49,380 nt of DNA from CAZXCK01 sp964639225. GTDB lineage: Bacteria; Chloroflexota; Anaerolineae; Aggregatilineales; Phototrophicaceae. The translations under genes were made by a program, and so were the position numbers. The DNA is taken from positions 1 to 49,380 of the forward strand of contig CAZXCK010000017.1 in NCBI GenBank assembly GCA_964639225.1, written 5' to 3'. Under the pieces are notes generated by a model that saw only the letters and a list, made by a program, of their open reading frames with translations, made no database searches and had not been told where the DNA came from. Positions 31,255 to 39,651 of the stretch are shown here, one piece after another. Numbering within the stretch: the first letter of the stretch is position 1; each line of letters begins with the position of its first letter.

Positions 31255-32985
31255 ATGAAATCGCTAACCACACATCTACTGTTCTTCCTGCGTGACCGGC
31301 CCAGCCGTGTGAATGTGGTGGCGCTGCTGCGCTTCCTGGCGGTGATCGCCGCCATCATCGCCCTGTACAGTGTGCTGTTCCATTACATCATGGAATACGA
31401 AGGGCGCTCCGAGAGCTGGGTGACTGGCGTCTACTGGACACTCACAGTGATGTCTACGCTGGGCTTCGGCGACATCACGTTTAACTCTGACCTGGGCCGT
31501 ATTTTCTCGGTGGTGGTGCTGGCTAGTGGTGTGCTGCTGCTGCTGGTTCTGCTGCCGTTTACCTTCATCGAGTTCTTTTATGCGCCCTGGATGAAAGCCC
31601 AGCAGGCGGCCCGCGCGCCCACTACGCTGCCGGACAAAACCGCCGGTCATGTCATCCTCACGCATTTCGACGCTGTCACCCGCACGCTCATCGAAAAGCT
31701 CCGGCAATATCAGTATCCCTATGTGCTGCTGGTTCCGGACCGTGATGAAGCGCTCCGACTGCATGATCTGGGCTATCGGGTAATGTTGGGTGATCTGGAT
31801 AATCCCGATACATACCGCTGCGCCAGGACCGACCAGTGCATGTTTGTCGTCTCCACGCACTCCGACCAGGTCAACGCCAACGTGGCCTTCACCGCGCGCG
31901 AAGTGGCGGAAAAGACAACCATCATCGCCACCGCCAATTTCTCGGCGTCGGTCGATATTCTGGAGCTGGCGGGCTGCGATCATGTGCTGCAACTGGGCAA
32001 CATGATGGGGCATGCACTGGCGCGTCAGGTGGCCGACGGCACAGCGCTGGCTCACGAAATCGGCAGATTTGACGATCTGGTCATCGCTGAGTCGCCAGTG
32101 CGCGGAACCCCGCTCGTAGGCCAGTCGCTGCAGGACAGTCGTCTGCGCGAACTGACCGGGGTCAATGTGCTGGGCGTGTGGCAGCGGGGGGCGTTCCAGA
32201 CGGCCACCGCCGATACCGAAATCACGCCCAATATGATGCTGGTGATGGCTGGCTCTGAGGAAAGTATGGAGCGTTTCAACGAACGCTTCCACAATCCTCA
32301 TGTGTCCAGCGCACCGGTGGTGATTATCGGCGGCGGTCGGGTGGGGCGAGCGACCGGGCGCGCTCTGGAAGCGCGCGGCGTGCAGTTCCGTATTGTGGAG
32401 AAAACGCCGGAGCGTATCCGCGACCCGGAGAAGTATGTCCTGGGAGATAGCGCCGAACTCGAAGTCCTGGAAGAGGCCGGTATCCGCGAGACGCCGACCG
32501 TCATCATCACCACCCATGACGACGATATGAACGTCTATCTCACGATCTACTGCCGTCGCCTGCGCAGCGACGTGCAGATCATCAGCCGGGCCGGACTGGA
32601 GCGTAACGTCGCCACGCTGCACCGGGCCGGGGCCGACTTCGTGATGTCTTATGCCACCACCAGCGCCAACGCCATTATCAACCTGACCGGGCGCGATAAC
32701 ATCCTGATGATCGCCGAAGGACTGGACGTGTTTGAAGTTGAGGTACCGTCCGGGCTGGCGGGCCGGTCAATTGCCGAGTGCGACATCCGCCGCCGCACCG
32801 GCTGCACGGTCGTCGCCCTGCACATCGACAATCACGCGCAGATTATGCCCGACCCCTACGAACCGCTGCCGGAAAACGCGCGTCTGATATTGATCGGCGC
32901 GACCGAGTCTGAAGATCGCTTCCTGAAAATGTACAAAGAGAAGAATGGCAACGGTCAGGACCACAAAAAGAAGCGCAAAACGTAA
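31255..32985 (+). CDS. K+ channel with tandem RCK (TrkA) domains
   Basis: A 576-aa membrane protein. Two transmembrane helices (about 22-45 and 83-108) flank a pore helix and selectivity filter TLGFGD (68-73). Two regulator-of-K+-conductance units follow. The first (from about 131) has a degenerate nucleotide loop (VILTHFDAVTRTL). The second (from about residue 358) keeps the canonical GGGRVGRATG. A TrkA_C domain follows each unit (AESPVRGTPLVGQS and FEVEVPSGLAGRSIAECD). The tandem-RCK layout lets one polypeptide supply both halves of the gating ring. No Shine-Dalgarno is visible; the mRNA may be leaderless. Confidence 0.92.
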   Translation: MKSLTTHLLFFLRDRPSRVNVVALLRFLAVIAAIIALYSVLFHYIMEYEGRSESWVTGVYWTLTVMSTLGFGDITFNSDLGRIFSVVVLASGVLLLLVLLPFTFIEFFYAPWMKAQQAARAPTTLPDKTAGHVILTHFDAVTRTLIEKLRQYQYPYVLLVPDRDEALRLHDLGYRVMLGDLDNPDTYRCARTDQCMFVVSTHSDQVNANVAFTAREVAEKTTIIATANFSASVDILELAGCDHVLQLGNMMGHALARQVADGTALAHEIGRFDDLVIAESPVRGTPLVGQSLQDSRLRELTGVNVLGVWQRGAFQTATADTEITPNMMLVMAGSEESMERFNERFHNPHVSSAPVVIIGGGRVGRATGRALEARGVQFRIVEKTPERIRDPEKYVLGDSAELEVLEEAGIRETPTVIITTHDDDMNVYLTIYCRRLRSDVQIISRAGLERNVATLHRAGADFVMSYATTSANAIINLTGRDNILMIAEGLDVFEVEVPSGLAGRSIAECDIRRRTGCTVVALHIDNHAQIMPDPYEPLPENARLILIGATESEDRFLKMYKEKNGNGQDHKKKRKT

Positions 32986-33005
32986 CACGGTCGCGGGCCG
33001 AACTG

Positions 33006-33014
33006 TGCTAAAAT
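33006..33014 (+). promoter_or_regulatory. Extended -10 placed for a leaderless MalT-like mRNA
   Basis: TGCTAAAAT (33006-33014) ends 7 bp before the ATG at 33022, with no Shine-Dalgarno between. Transcription is predicted to start at the ATG. Confidence 0.55.
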
Positions 33015-33021
33015 CCGGTTT

Positions 33022-35673
33022 ATGACCGCGACTATTCTCAAAACCAAGATTACCGTTCCGCCTTTAAGGCTGAAAATGGTGCCGCGTACACGCCTGAATG
33101 AGTCGCTGCGGCAGGCGCTGCTGGTCCCGCTGACGCTGGTCAGTGCGCCACCCGGATTCGGCAAGACGACCGCCGCTGTGACCGCTGTCCGGGCTTTACA
33201 GGCCGGTGATGGTGAGTTGGCGCTGGCCTGGCTGTCGCTGGATACCCACGATAACGAGCCGCTGCGTTTCTGGCGCTATGTCTTCGCCGCGCTGGACGCC
33301 GCCGTGCCCGGCCTGGGCGCGCCCGGTTTTAACGCGCTGGTGCAATCTCAGCCGCCACCCGTGCAGGCGCTGCTGCCCGAACTGCTCAACACGGTCGCCA
33401 ATCACCCGCAGGAGCACCTGCTGGTGCTGGATGACTACTTCTTCATCGAGCAGCCAGAAATCCACGATGACCTGACGTTTATCCTGGAGAATGCGCCGCC
33501 TAATCTGCATGTGCTGCTGGCCACTCGCGCCGATCCGCCGCTGCCGCTGCATCGACTGCGAGCACGCGGTCTGCTGGCGGAAATCCGCGCCGCTGACCTG
33601 CGCTTTGACCGCGCCGAGATCGCCGCCTTTTTGAACGAGATTATGGCGCTGGCCCTGGACGATGATGAGATCGCCAGCCTGGCACGGCAGACGGACGGCT
33701 GGGCCGCCGGTCTGCAACTGGCTGGCCTGGCGCTGCAAGGCGCGGCGGCGGATGGTCAGGCGCGCCACGCTCTGATCGAACGGCTGGCCCATAACAACCG
33801 CTATATTCTGGAATATCTGACCGAGGAAGTGCTGGCACAGCAGCCGCTGGATGCGCAGCATTTTCTGCTGCAAACGGCTGTCCTGGACTATCTGTGTGCA
33901 CCGCTGTGCAATGCCGTGACCCAGGGTGAGCGCAGCCGCGAACTGCTCGAATCGCTGGTGCAGCGCAATCTGTTTGTGATGGCGACCGGCTCGCCGCTGC
34001 CCGGCGACGACGACCTGCGCTGGTATCGCTATCATCCGTTGTTCGCCGACCTACTGCGCGGGCAGATTCAGCAGCAGCAGCCGGACCTGCTGCCGGTACT
34101 GCATCAGCGGGCGGCGGAATGGTACGAAACGCGCGGCGCGCTGGATACGGCCATTGAGCACGCACTCAAGGCCGCCGACCACGAGCGCGTGGCGCGTCTG
34201 CTGGAAGATCACGCCGGACGTGTCATCATGCAGGGGCGCATTCAGACGGTTGGGCGCTGGTTGCAGCGTCTGCCTGAAGATCGTTGGCGGGCGCTGCCAC
34301 GCACCAATCTGGCGTTCGCCTGGGCGCTCCTGATGCGCGGGCGCTACGGCGACATCGAACCCTATCTGCTGCGCGCTGAGGCTGGCATACCCGAAAATGA
34401 CCGCGAACTGCGCGCTGAATTTCATGCGCTGCGCGCGGCTCTGGCCGATACCCAGGCCGATGCGACCAACGCGCTGATCCATGCCCGGCACGCGCTTAAT
34501 CAGGTGGCTGCGGACAATCTGCGGATTCAGGCGATGGCTTATACCGCGCTGGGTGGCGCGCTGCGCACAATGGGCGATGTCGATGGGGCGATCGCCGCTT
34601 ATGAGCGCGGCATCCCGCTGTGTCAGGCGGCGAAGATGCCCCTGCCAGAGCTGCTCAGCCGGGCGCATCTGAGCTTTCTATACATGCTGCAAGGGCGTTT
34701 GCGCCAGGCCGAAGCGACCGCACGACCGGCGCTCGAACCGGCAGTACAGCATCCAGTGGCCGGCGCGGCACACGCTGCTCTGGGTGAGATTCTGCTGGAG
34801 TGGAATCGTATCGACGAGGCCGCCAAACATATTGAACACAGTGTCGCGCTGGCGGAAAAAACGGGCCACAATGCCGCTCTGGTGCGCGGCCTGACAGGGC
34901 TGGCCCGGTTGTGCCGTGCGCAAGGGAATCAGACGGGGGCGCTGGCCGCGCTGGATCGTGCTGCCGCGCTGATTTTGCACGGTGTGCCGCGCTGGGTGGA
35001 GCCGCTGCTGGTCGCCGAGCGTGTCAATCTGCTGCTCGATCAGGGCGCGCTGGCAGCCGCCGAGAGGCTGTGCGAGACACACATTCTGGACTCGAGTGCC
35101 GGGGGTGGTCACGTCAGCGAGGCACTGCCGCTGGCGCAGGCCCGCGTACTCTGTCATCGTCGTGAATGGACACAGGCGCAGACTCTGCTTGACGCTGTGC
35201 TGGCTGAAGCGCGGACTGGTGGACGTCAGGGGCGTGTCATCGAAGCGCTGCTGCTGCGGGCTGTAGTCCAGGATGAGCAGGGCGCGGCGAGCGCCGCCCG
35301 CCGCGATGTGCAGCAGGCGCTCGAACTGGCCGCCGACGAGGGGTATGTGCGCGTGTTCGTCGATGTCGGCCCGCAGTTGGCCCGGTTGCTGGCACAGATC
35401 GACGATGAGTACGCCCGCCATCTGCTGGCGGCTTTCCCGGATGCCGAACAGGCGCGTGCTGTCGAAGCCGTTGATCTGCCGGAACCACTGACCGACCGCG
35501 AACTGGACGTTCTGCGACTCATGGCGCAGGGGCTGACCTATCAGGCGATTGCCGACTCGCTGGTGCTGAGTATCAACACGGTGCGCTACCATGTGAAGGG
35601 CATATACAGCAAGCTCCACGTCGAGACGCGCACTGCCGCCATTGAACAGGCACGCGCGCTCAATCTGTTATAG
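33022..35673 (+). CDS. MalT-like STAND ATPase with LuxR-type DNA-binding domain
   Basis: An 883-aa signal-integrating regulator. An N-terminal NTPase domain has Walker A APPGFGKT (42-49) and an LVLDDYFFIE Walker B region. A winged-helix region is followed by a TPR-like superhelical sensor (about 380-800). The C-terminus is a LuxR helix-turn-helix (LTDRELDVLRLMAQGLTYQA, then IADSLVLSINTVRYHVKGIY). Such proteins bind an inducer plus ATP, oligomerise and activate transcription. The inducer is unknown. It sits between two K+ channel genes, and its 3' end overlaps the convergent TMEM175-like gene by 14 bp. Confidence 0.94.
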   Translation: MTATILKTKITVPPLRLKMVPRTRLNESLRQALLVPLTLVSAPPGFGKTTAAVTAVRALQAGDGELALAWLSLDTHDNEPLRFWRYVFAALDAAVPGLGAPGFNALVQSQPPPVQALLPELLNTVANHPQEHLLVLDDYFFIEQPEIHDDLTFILENAPPNLHVLLATRADPPLPLHRLRARGLLAEIRAADLRFDRAEIAAFLNEIMALALDDDEIASLARQTDGWAAGLQLAGLALQGAAADGQARHALIERLAHNNRYILEYLTEEVLAQQPLDAQHFLLQTAVLDYLCAPLCNAVTQGERSRELLESLVQRNLFVMATGSPLPGDDDLRWYRYHPLFADLLRGQIQQQQPDLLPVLHQRAAEWYETRGALDTAIEHALKAADHERVARLLEDHAGRVIMQGRIQTVGRWLQRLPEDRWRALPRTNLAFAWALLMRGRYGDIEPYLLRAEAGIPENDRELRAEFHALRAALADTQADATNALIHARHALNQVAADNLRIQAMAYTALGGALRTMGDVDGAIAAYERGIPLCQAAKMPLPELLSRAHLSFLYMLQGRLRQAEATARPALEPAVQHPVAGAAHAALGEILLEWNRIDEAAKHIEHSVALAEKTGHNAALVRGLTGLARLCRAQGNQTGALAALDRAAALILHGVPRWVEPLLVAERVNLLLDQGALAAAERLCETHILDSSAGGGHVSEALPLAQARVLCHRREWTQAQTLLDAVLAEARTGGRQGRVIEALLLRAVVQDEQGAASAARRDVQQALELAADEGYVRVFVDVGPQLARLLAQIDDEYARHLLAAFPDAEQARAVEAVDLPEPLTDRELDVLRLMAQGLTYQAIADSLVLSINTVRYHVKGIYSKLHVETRTAAIEQARALNLL

Positions 35674-36349
35674 GCGGCTGCTTCTCGGCGATTCGCTGGC
35701 GCTGGCGGGCGGTGATGGGTCCGCGTATCAGCTCATACAGCGGCGACAGCGCAAACAACCAGATCGGCAGACCCCAGGTGGCACCCCATCCCAGCGCGGC
35801 GGTGATGATCGCCAGCACCCCCAGCACGACCAGAATCGCATAGGATCGGATTTCGTGACGCAGGTCATACAGGCCCAGCGTGTCCAGGCGCAGATCGGCG
35901 CGTAGCTGCCAGGCGCGCAGGTGCATCAGCAGAAAGACGCCAAATACCGCCAGTGCGGCGGCTCCGAAGATCAGATACATCCCCCGGACTTCGTCCATGC
36001 CCATCGTGGCGCTGACCAGTGCTTCGGCCCCCAGAAAGCGCTCGGCCATGACCTGCGTCAGCAGCTTGAGCGGGTACACATACAGCAGGATGATAAACAG
36101 CAGCAGGCTGTTGAGCAGCACGGTCCAGCCGTCGCGCAGGGGATAATGGGCGAAGAACGAGCGATGGTTGTACCAGAGTGATACGATGGCCGCGAAGCCC
36201 AGCGCGAACGCCGGGAAGCCGGCGACGGCGTCCAGCAGTGCCTGGTAGTTGTCCGGGACTTCCAGCGTGACGACGAGCAGTGTCGCCGACAGCGCGAACA
36301 CCGCGTCGCTGAAGCCCTGCAGGCGTGATGTATCTGGATTAGCTGGCAT
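35660..36349 (-). CDS. TMEM175/DUF1211-family K+ channel-like membrane protein
   Basis: A 229-aa protein with about six membrane helices. The first helix carries the family signature RLQGFSDAVFA (RxxxFSD), which lines the pore in TMEM175 channels. Bacterial homologues have a single six-helix unit and assemble as tetramers with low K+ selectivity. AAGGGGAAA lies 5 nt before the ATG. It is convergent with, and overlaps, the MalT-like gene by 14 bp, with a separate TTGAGG-16-TAGAAT promoter. Confidence 0.9.
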   Translation of the reverse strand: MPANPDTSRLQGFSDAVFALSATLLVVTLEVPDNYQALLDAVAGFPAFALGFAAIVSLWYNHRSFFAHYPLRDGWTVLLNSLLLFIILLYVYPLKLLTQVMAERFLGAEALVSATMGMDEVRGMYLIFGAAALAVFGVFLLMHLRAWQLRADLRLDTLGLYDLRHEIRSYAILVVLGVLAIITAALGWGATWGLPIWLFALSPLYELIRGPITARQRQRIAEKQPPITD

Positions 36350-36405
36350 CGGCTTTCCCCTTGTCTGCGCGCGTTGTCATTATCGGCGAACTACACCGGG
36401 CGCTG

Positions 36406-36433
36406 ATTCTAGCGGAAACGCGCCGCCCCTCAA
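36406..36433 (-). promoter_or_regulatory. Promoter of the TMEM175-like gene
   Basis: On the minus strand TTGAGG (36433-36428), a 16-bp spacer and TAGAAT (36411-36406) give a leader of about 50 nt. Confidence 0.55.
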
Positions 36434-36562
36434 AACGATTGTCAAATCTTATGTAGGGCAAACCCACATGCGGGACTACATGATGATGTGATGTGTGCTG
36501 ACGCGCAATCGCCTATCATGAGGTCATAAACGAAAACGAACTGCATCAGGAGAGACCTCACC

Positions 36563-36964
36563 ATGATACAATTTCTGCGTAAGCCTATCGGCGTGTTCGT
36601 GGTTCTGCACGGCGTGGCCCATCTGCTGGCGACCAGCGTCTACTGGAAGCTGAACGAATCCGAAGAGCTGGTATACCAGACAACGATCCTCGGCGGGCGG
36701 CTGGACCTGGGCGAAACCGGCATCTGGATTTTCGGCCTGATCTGGCTGATCGCCGGCCTGCTGACCGCTGTCGCTGGCGTGGGCATTCTGCGCCAGTCGT
36801 CCTGGGCGCGTCCGCTGCTGCTGGGCGTCACGCTGTTCTCGCTGGCGATCTGCCTGCTGGTCGTCGAATCGGCCCGTATTGGTGTGCTGGTCAACATCGC
36901 CATCCTGGCGCTGATCGCTACTCGTGGGCAGGCGTTCAATCCGCAGCCAGCCAGCGCACGCTGA
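36563..36964 (+). CDS. Small membrane protein of unknown function (four helices)
   Basis: A 133-aa hydrophobic protein with about four predicted helices (about 8-28, 52-72, 74-92, 98-120). His18 and His21 lie in the first helix (VLHGVAHLLA). I do not recognise a named family. AGGAGA lies about 8 nt before the ATG. It heads a closely spaced four-gene unit (gaps 16, 12 and 51 bp) ending at a strong terminator. Its function can only be guessed from the flavodoxin in the unit, for example a membrane redox or quinone-linked role; this is weak inference. Confidence 0.8.
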   Translation: MIQFLRKPIGVFVVLHGVAHLLATSVYWKLNESEELVYQTTILGGRLDLGETGIWIFGLIWLIAGLLTAVAGVGILRQSSWARPLLLGVTLFSLAICLLVVESARIGVLVNIAILALIATRGQAFNPQPASAR

Positions 36965-36980
36965 CACAGGACACACGATC

Positions 36981-37238
36981 ATGAACGAACAAGACGACGC
37001 TGTACAGGTTCACATTGATGTTGAGCAGCGTCTGGGACCGGGACTTGCCGCGCTGTTCCCAGAGTTCACCCTGAAGATGGTGGACGATCATACGCGCCTG
37101 TGTGGCTCGCTGCCCGACCAGGCGGCACTGCACGGGGTGCTGGGGCGCATCCGCGACCTGGGACTGACGCTCATCGCCGTAGAGACACACACCGGGCGCG
37201 GCAACGCGCTTCACCAACCCGACGAGCCAGACCGTTAA
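36981..37238 (+). CDS. Unknown 85-aa cytoplasmic protein
   Basis: The start at ATG 36981 gives 85 aa; a longer frame from 36924 would overlap the upstream gene and lacks support. The conserved-looking core is TRLCGSLPDQAALHGVLGRI followed by RDLGLTLIAVE. That DQAALHG.L.RIRDLG motif occurs in small uncharacterised bacterial proteins encoded near stress or membrane genes. The predicted fold is a beta-hairpin followed by a helix and a strand. It lies 12 bp before the DUF6544-like gene. Confidence 0.75.
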   Translation: MNEQDDAVQVHIDVEQRLGPGLAALFPEFTLKMVDDHTRLCGSLPDQAALHGVLGRIRDLGLTLIAVETHTGRGNALHQPDEPDR

Positions 37239-37250
37239 GGAGCTTTATCG

Positions 37251-37985
37251 ATGGATGTCACCGCCACCCGCCCGCAGACTGTCACTGCCGACATGCTGGA
37301 ACCGCTGCCAGCGCCCGCCCGGCGCTACCTGACCCACGCCGGTATCGTCGGCAAACCCTGGATTGATACCGTGCGCCTGCAATATACGGGGCGCTTCCGC
37401 ACCGGCAGAGACAAGCCCTGGCTGGGTATCTCGGCCCGGCAGGTCTACACCACCAATCCGCCGGGCTTTCGCTGGAACGCTCGCCTGAAGATGTTTGGGC
37501 TGCCGCTGCTGCGCGGCCAGGACACGTATAAAAACGGGCACGGGCATATGTTCGGCAAGCTGGCGGGGATTTTCACCGTCTTTGACGCGCGCGGCGACGA
37601 AATGGACCAGGGCACCATGGTGCGCTACCTCAACGAGATGATCTGGTTCCCGACCGCTTTCCTGAGCGATTACATCACCTGGGACGCCGTCAGCGACCAT
37701 GCCGTCGATGTCACGTTCCACGACGGCGGCAGGCAGGTCACGGCGCGCCTGTATATCGACGATAACGGGCGGCTGATGAACTTCGTCGCGCCGCGCTATG
37801 CCGAAAACGAGGGCAGTTTTACCCTGCACGACTGGGCCACACCGCTGACCGAATACGGTCGGATGGGCGGTTTGAATTTGCCGGTGCATGGCAAAGCGGT
37901 CTGGTATATGCCAGAGGGGGACCTGGCCTACGCCGATCTCAACATCCAGCAGGTTGAATACAACCAGCCTATCGAAACTTTCTGA
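37251..37985 (+). CDS. DUF6544-like protein
   Basis: A 244-aa soluble protein; AAGGAG lies upstream of the ATG. It resembles the DUF6544 group: LPAPARRYLTHAG near the N-terminus, KPWLGISARQVYTTNPPGFR, and a C-terminus with VHGKAVWYMPEGDLAYADL. No catalytic motif or signal peptide is obvious. The repeated beta-strand pattern suggests a lipocalin- or START-like barrel, but that is speculation. It is the third gene of the four-gene unit. Confidence 0.78.
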   Translation: MDVTATRPQTVTADMLEPLPAPARRYLTHAGIVGKPWIDTVRLQYTGRFRTGRDKPWLGISARQVYTTNPPGFRWNARLKMFGLPLLRGQDTYKNGHGHMFGKLAGIFTVFDARGDEMDQGTMVRYLNEMIWFPTAFLSDYITWDAVSDHAVDVTFHDGGRQVTARLYIDDNGRLMNFVAPRYAENEGSFTLHDWATPLTEYGRMGGLNLPVHGKAVWYMPEGDLAYADLNIQQVEYNQPIETF

Positions 37986-38036
37986 ACGCCAACCACGTAT
38001 CTGACTACAGACGACACATCACGGAGCGAACACACA

Positions 38037-38564
38037 ATGAACAACAACAGGATTCTGGTCGCATTTGCTACCAAATATGGCGCTACCCGCGAAATCGCCG
38101 AGAAAATCGGCAGGGTGTTACAGCAGGCGGGCTTTGCTGTGGACGTATTACCCGCCGAACGCGCGGGCGAACTGCGCGAATATCAGGCGGTGGTGCTGGG
38201 CAGCGCCGTCTACGCCGGGAGCTGGCGCAAGGAAGCCGTTCAGTTCCTCACCGATCACGAGCAGAGCCTGGTGAAATGCCCGGTCTGGTTCTTCTCCAGC
38301 GGGCCGACTGGCGAAGGTGATCCGGTCGAGCTGATGAAAGGCTGGACCTTCCCCGAAGCGCAGAAGCCCATCGCCGAACGCATCCAGCCGCGCGATATGG
38401 CGCTGTTTCACGGCGAGATCGATACGCAGAAGCTCAACTTCGGCGAGAAGCTGATCGTCAAGGGTTTGAGAGCGCCCACCGGCGACTTCCGTGAATGGGA
38501 GTCGGTCACTGCCTGGGCTGAGGGCATCGCCGAGACCCTGCGGCAGACGGTCAACGCGGACTGA
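38037..38564 (+). CDS. Flavodoxin-domain protein (HemG-like)
   Basis: A 175-aa flavodoxin. The phosphate-binding loop is ATKYGATREIAEKIG near the N-terminus, and VVLGSAVYAGSWRKEAVQFL forms the next FMN-contact region. Size and motifs match the Flavodoxin_5 group that includes menaquinone-dependent protoporphyrinogen oxidase HemG. The usual HemG context of heme genes is missing, so a general electron carrier or quinone reductase role is equally possible. It is the last gene of the unit, 25 bp before a strong terminator. Confidence 0.88.
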   Translation: MNNNRILVAFATKYGATREIAEKIGRVLQQAGFAVDVLPAERAGELREYQAVVLGSAVYAGSWRKEAVQFLTDHEQSLVKCPVWFFSSGPTGEGDPVELMKGWTFPEAQKPIAERIQPRDMALFHGEIDTQKLNFGEKLIVKGLRAPTGDFREWESVTAWAEGIAETLRQTVNAD

Positions 38565-38589
38565 AAGCGACTTATCAACTCAACACGGG

Positions 38590-38627
38590 CGGCGCGTTCC
38601 ACACACAGCACGGAACGCGCCGTTTTT
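38590..38627 (+). terminator. Strong intrinsic terminator of the flavodoxin unit
   Basis: CGGCGCGTTCC (38590-38600) pairs perfectly with GGAACGCGCCG (38612-38622) over an 11-nt loop, followed by TTTTTG. Confidence 0.92.
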
Positions 38628-38730
38628 GTTGGCGTGGCGATTAGTGACATTTCATCCAGGCGTGGGGAAAACAAAGAACAGGCAATCTATGCAGAACAGG
38701 TCGCCCGGTAACCAGAATCGATAAGGTCGA

Positions 38731-39438
38731 TCAGCCTTCTTTGACAGGCATCCAGTAACCGCGTCCAGGGGCTGTCACTACATAAGTGGGGCGGCGCGGA
38801 TTGCTTTCTACCTTCTGGCGCAGCCGCGAGACGTTGACCCGCAGCACGGAATAATCGCTGCGAAAGCTGTCGCCCCATACGGCGTGCAGCAGTTCGTCAT
38901 GGGACACAACCACACCTGCCTTGCGCATCAGCGTAACCAGAATGCCGTATTCGACCGGTGTCAGGTGCAGCCGCTTGCCTTTGAGTATGACCTGGCGGCG
39001 TGGCAAATCCAGTTCCAGGTCGCGCACGCGCAGTTGAATGTCGCGATTAGGGGTCCACTCGACCCGCCGGAGCAGCGCGCGCACGCGGGCTACCAGCTCT
39101 TCTGGCGAAAACGGCTTGCCCAGATAATCGTCGGCACCGGATTCCAGCGCCACAATCCGATCACGGTCCTGGCCCACCCCGCTGAGGACAATCATCGGCA
39201 GGAAAGAGTACGCGCGTACGGCGCGCAGGACTTCCAGCCCGTTGATATCTGGCAGCTTGATGTCGAGCAGCACCAGGTCCGGGGCCAGGCGCGAGATGGA
39301 ATCGAGCGCATCCTCGCCGGTCGCCACCGGATGCGGTTGGTAGCCCGCGTTTTCCAGCAAGGTGCAGATGACCTCTGAGGTGTCGTCATCGTCCTCGACA
39401 ACCAGGATTTGCAATGAGTCCTGCTCGGTCATTACCAT
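38731..39438 (-). CDS. OmpR/KdpE-family response regulator (orphan)
   Basis: A 235-aa protein from ATG 39438, which has AGGA 9 nt upstream; a longer frame to 39510 crosses the promoter. The receiver domain (about 8-125) has the acidic pocket VVEDDDD, phospho-acceptor Asp59 in LVLLDIKLPDINGLEV, Ser86 and Lys108 in GADDYLGKPF. The winged-helix output domain ends in YVVTAPGRGYWMP. No histidine kinase gene is adjacent; the nearest is 7 kb away and sits in another unit. KdpE-like regulators often respond to K+ or turgor, and K+ channels are nearby, but a link is inference. Confidence 0.93.
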   Translation of the reverse strand: MVMTEQDSLQILVVEDDDDTSEVICTLLENAGYQPHPVATGEDALDSISRLAPDLVLLDIKLPDINGLEVLRAVRAYSFLPMIVLSGVGQDRDRIVALESGADDYLGKPFSPEELVARVRALLRRVEWTPNRDIQLRVRDLELDLPRRQVILKGKRLHLTPVEYGILVTLMRKAGVVVSHDELLHAVWGDSFRSDYSVLRVNVSRLRQKVESNPRRPTYVVTAPGRGYWMPVKEG

Positions 39439-39459
39439 AATCAAATATCCTGCTAACCT

Positions 39460-39490
39460 GAATGTAACATTCTGTACCTTTTTTATACCA
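39460..39490 (-). promoter_or_regulatory. Promoter and palindrome upstream of the response regulator
   Basis: On the minus strand TGGTATAAA (39490-39482) is an extended -10. About 10 bp downstream, around the predicted start, GAATGT and ACATTC (39460-39465, 39467-39472) form a 13-bp palindrome suited to an autoregulatory operator. Confidence 0.5.
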
Positions 39491-39651
39491 CTTTTGGCGC
39501 TATATTGCACATATTGTTCGCAAACAGAACGCTTTGTCGTCTGTTTACCATGCGGTGTGATGTGGCTTATCCCGCCACTTTATGCTAACCTACCGGTTAT
39601 TCAGGACGCGCGTTGCATTTGATATTGTGCCTGCGGATAGGTTGGGATGTC

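Noticed and set aside
31276..32622. Minus-strand open frame (448 codons) over the K+ channel
   Set aside because: It is His-rich, the typical complement of a GC-rich coding strand, and has no domain.
36491..36519. Promoter for the 4-helix membrane protein gene
   Set aside because: TATCAT at 36514 has no acceptable -35 or extended TG; too weak to call.
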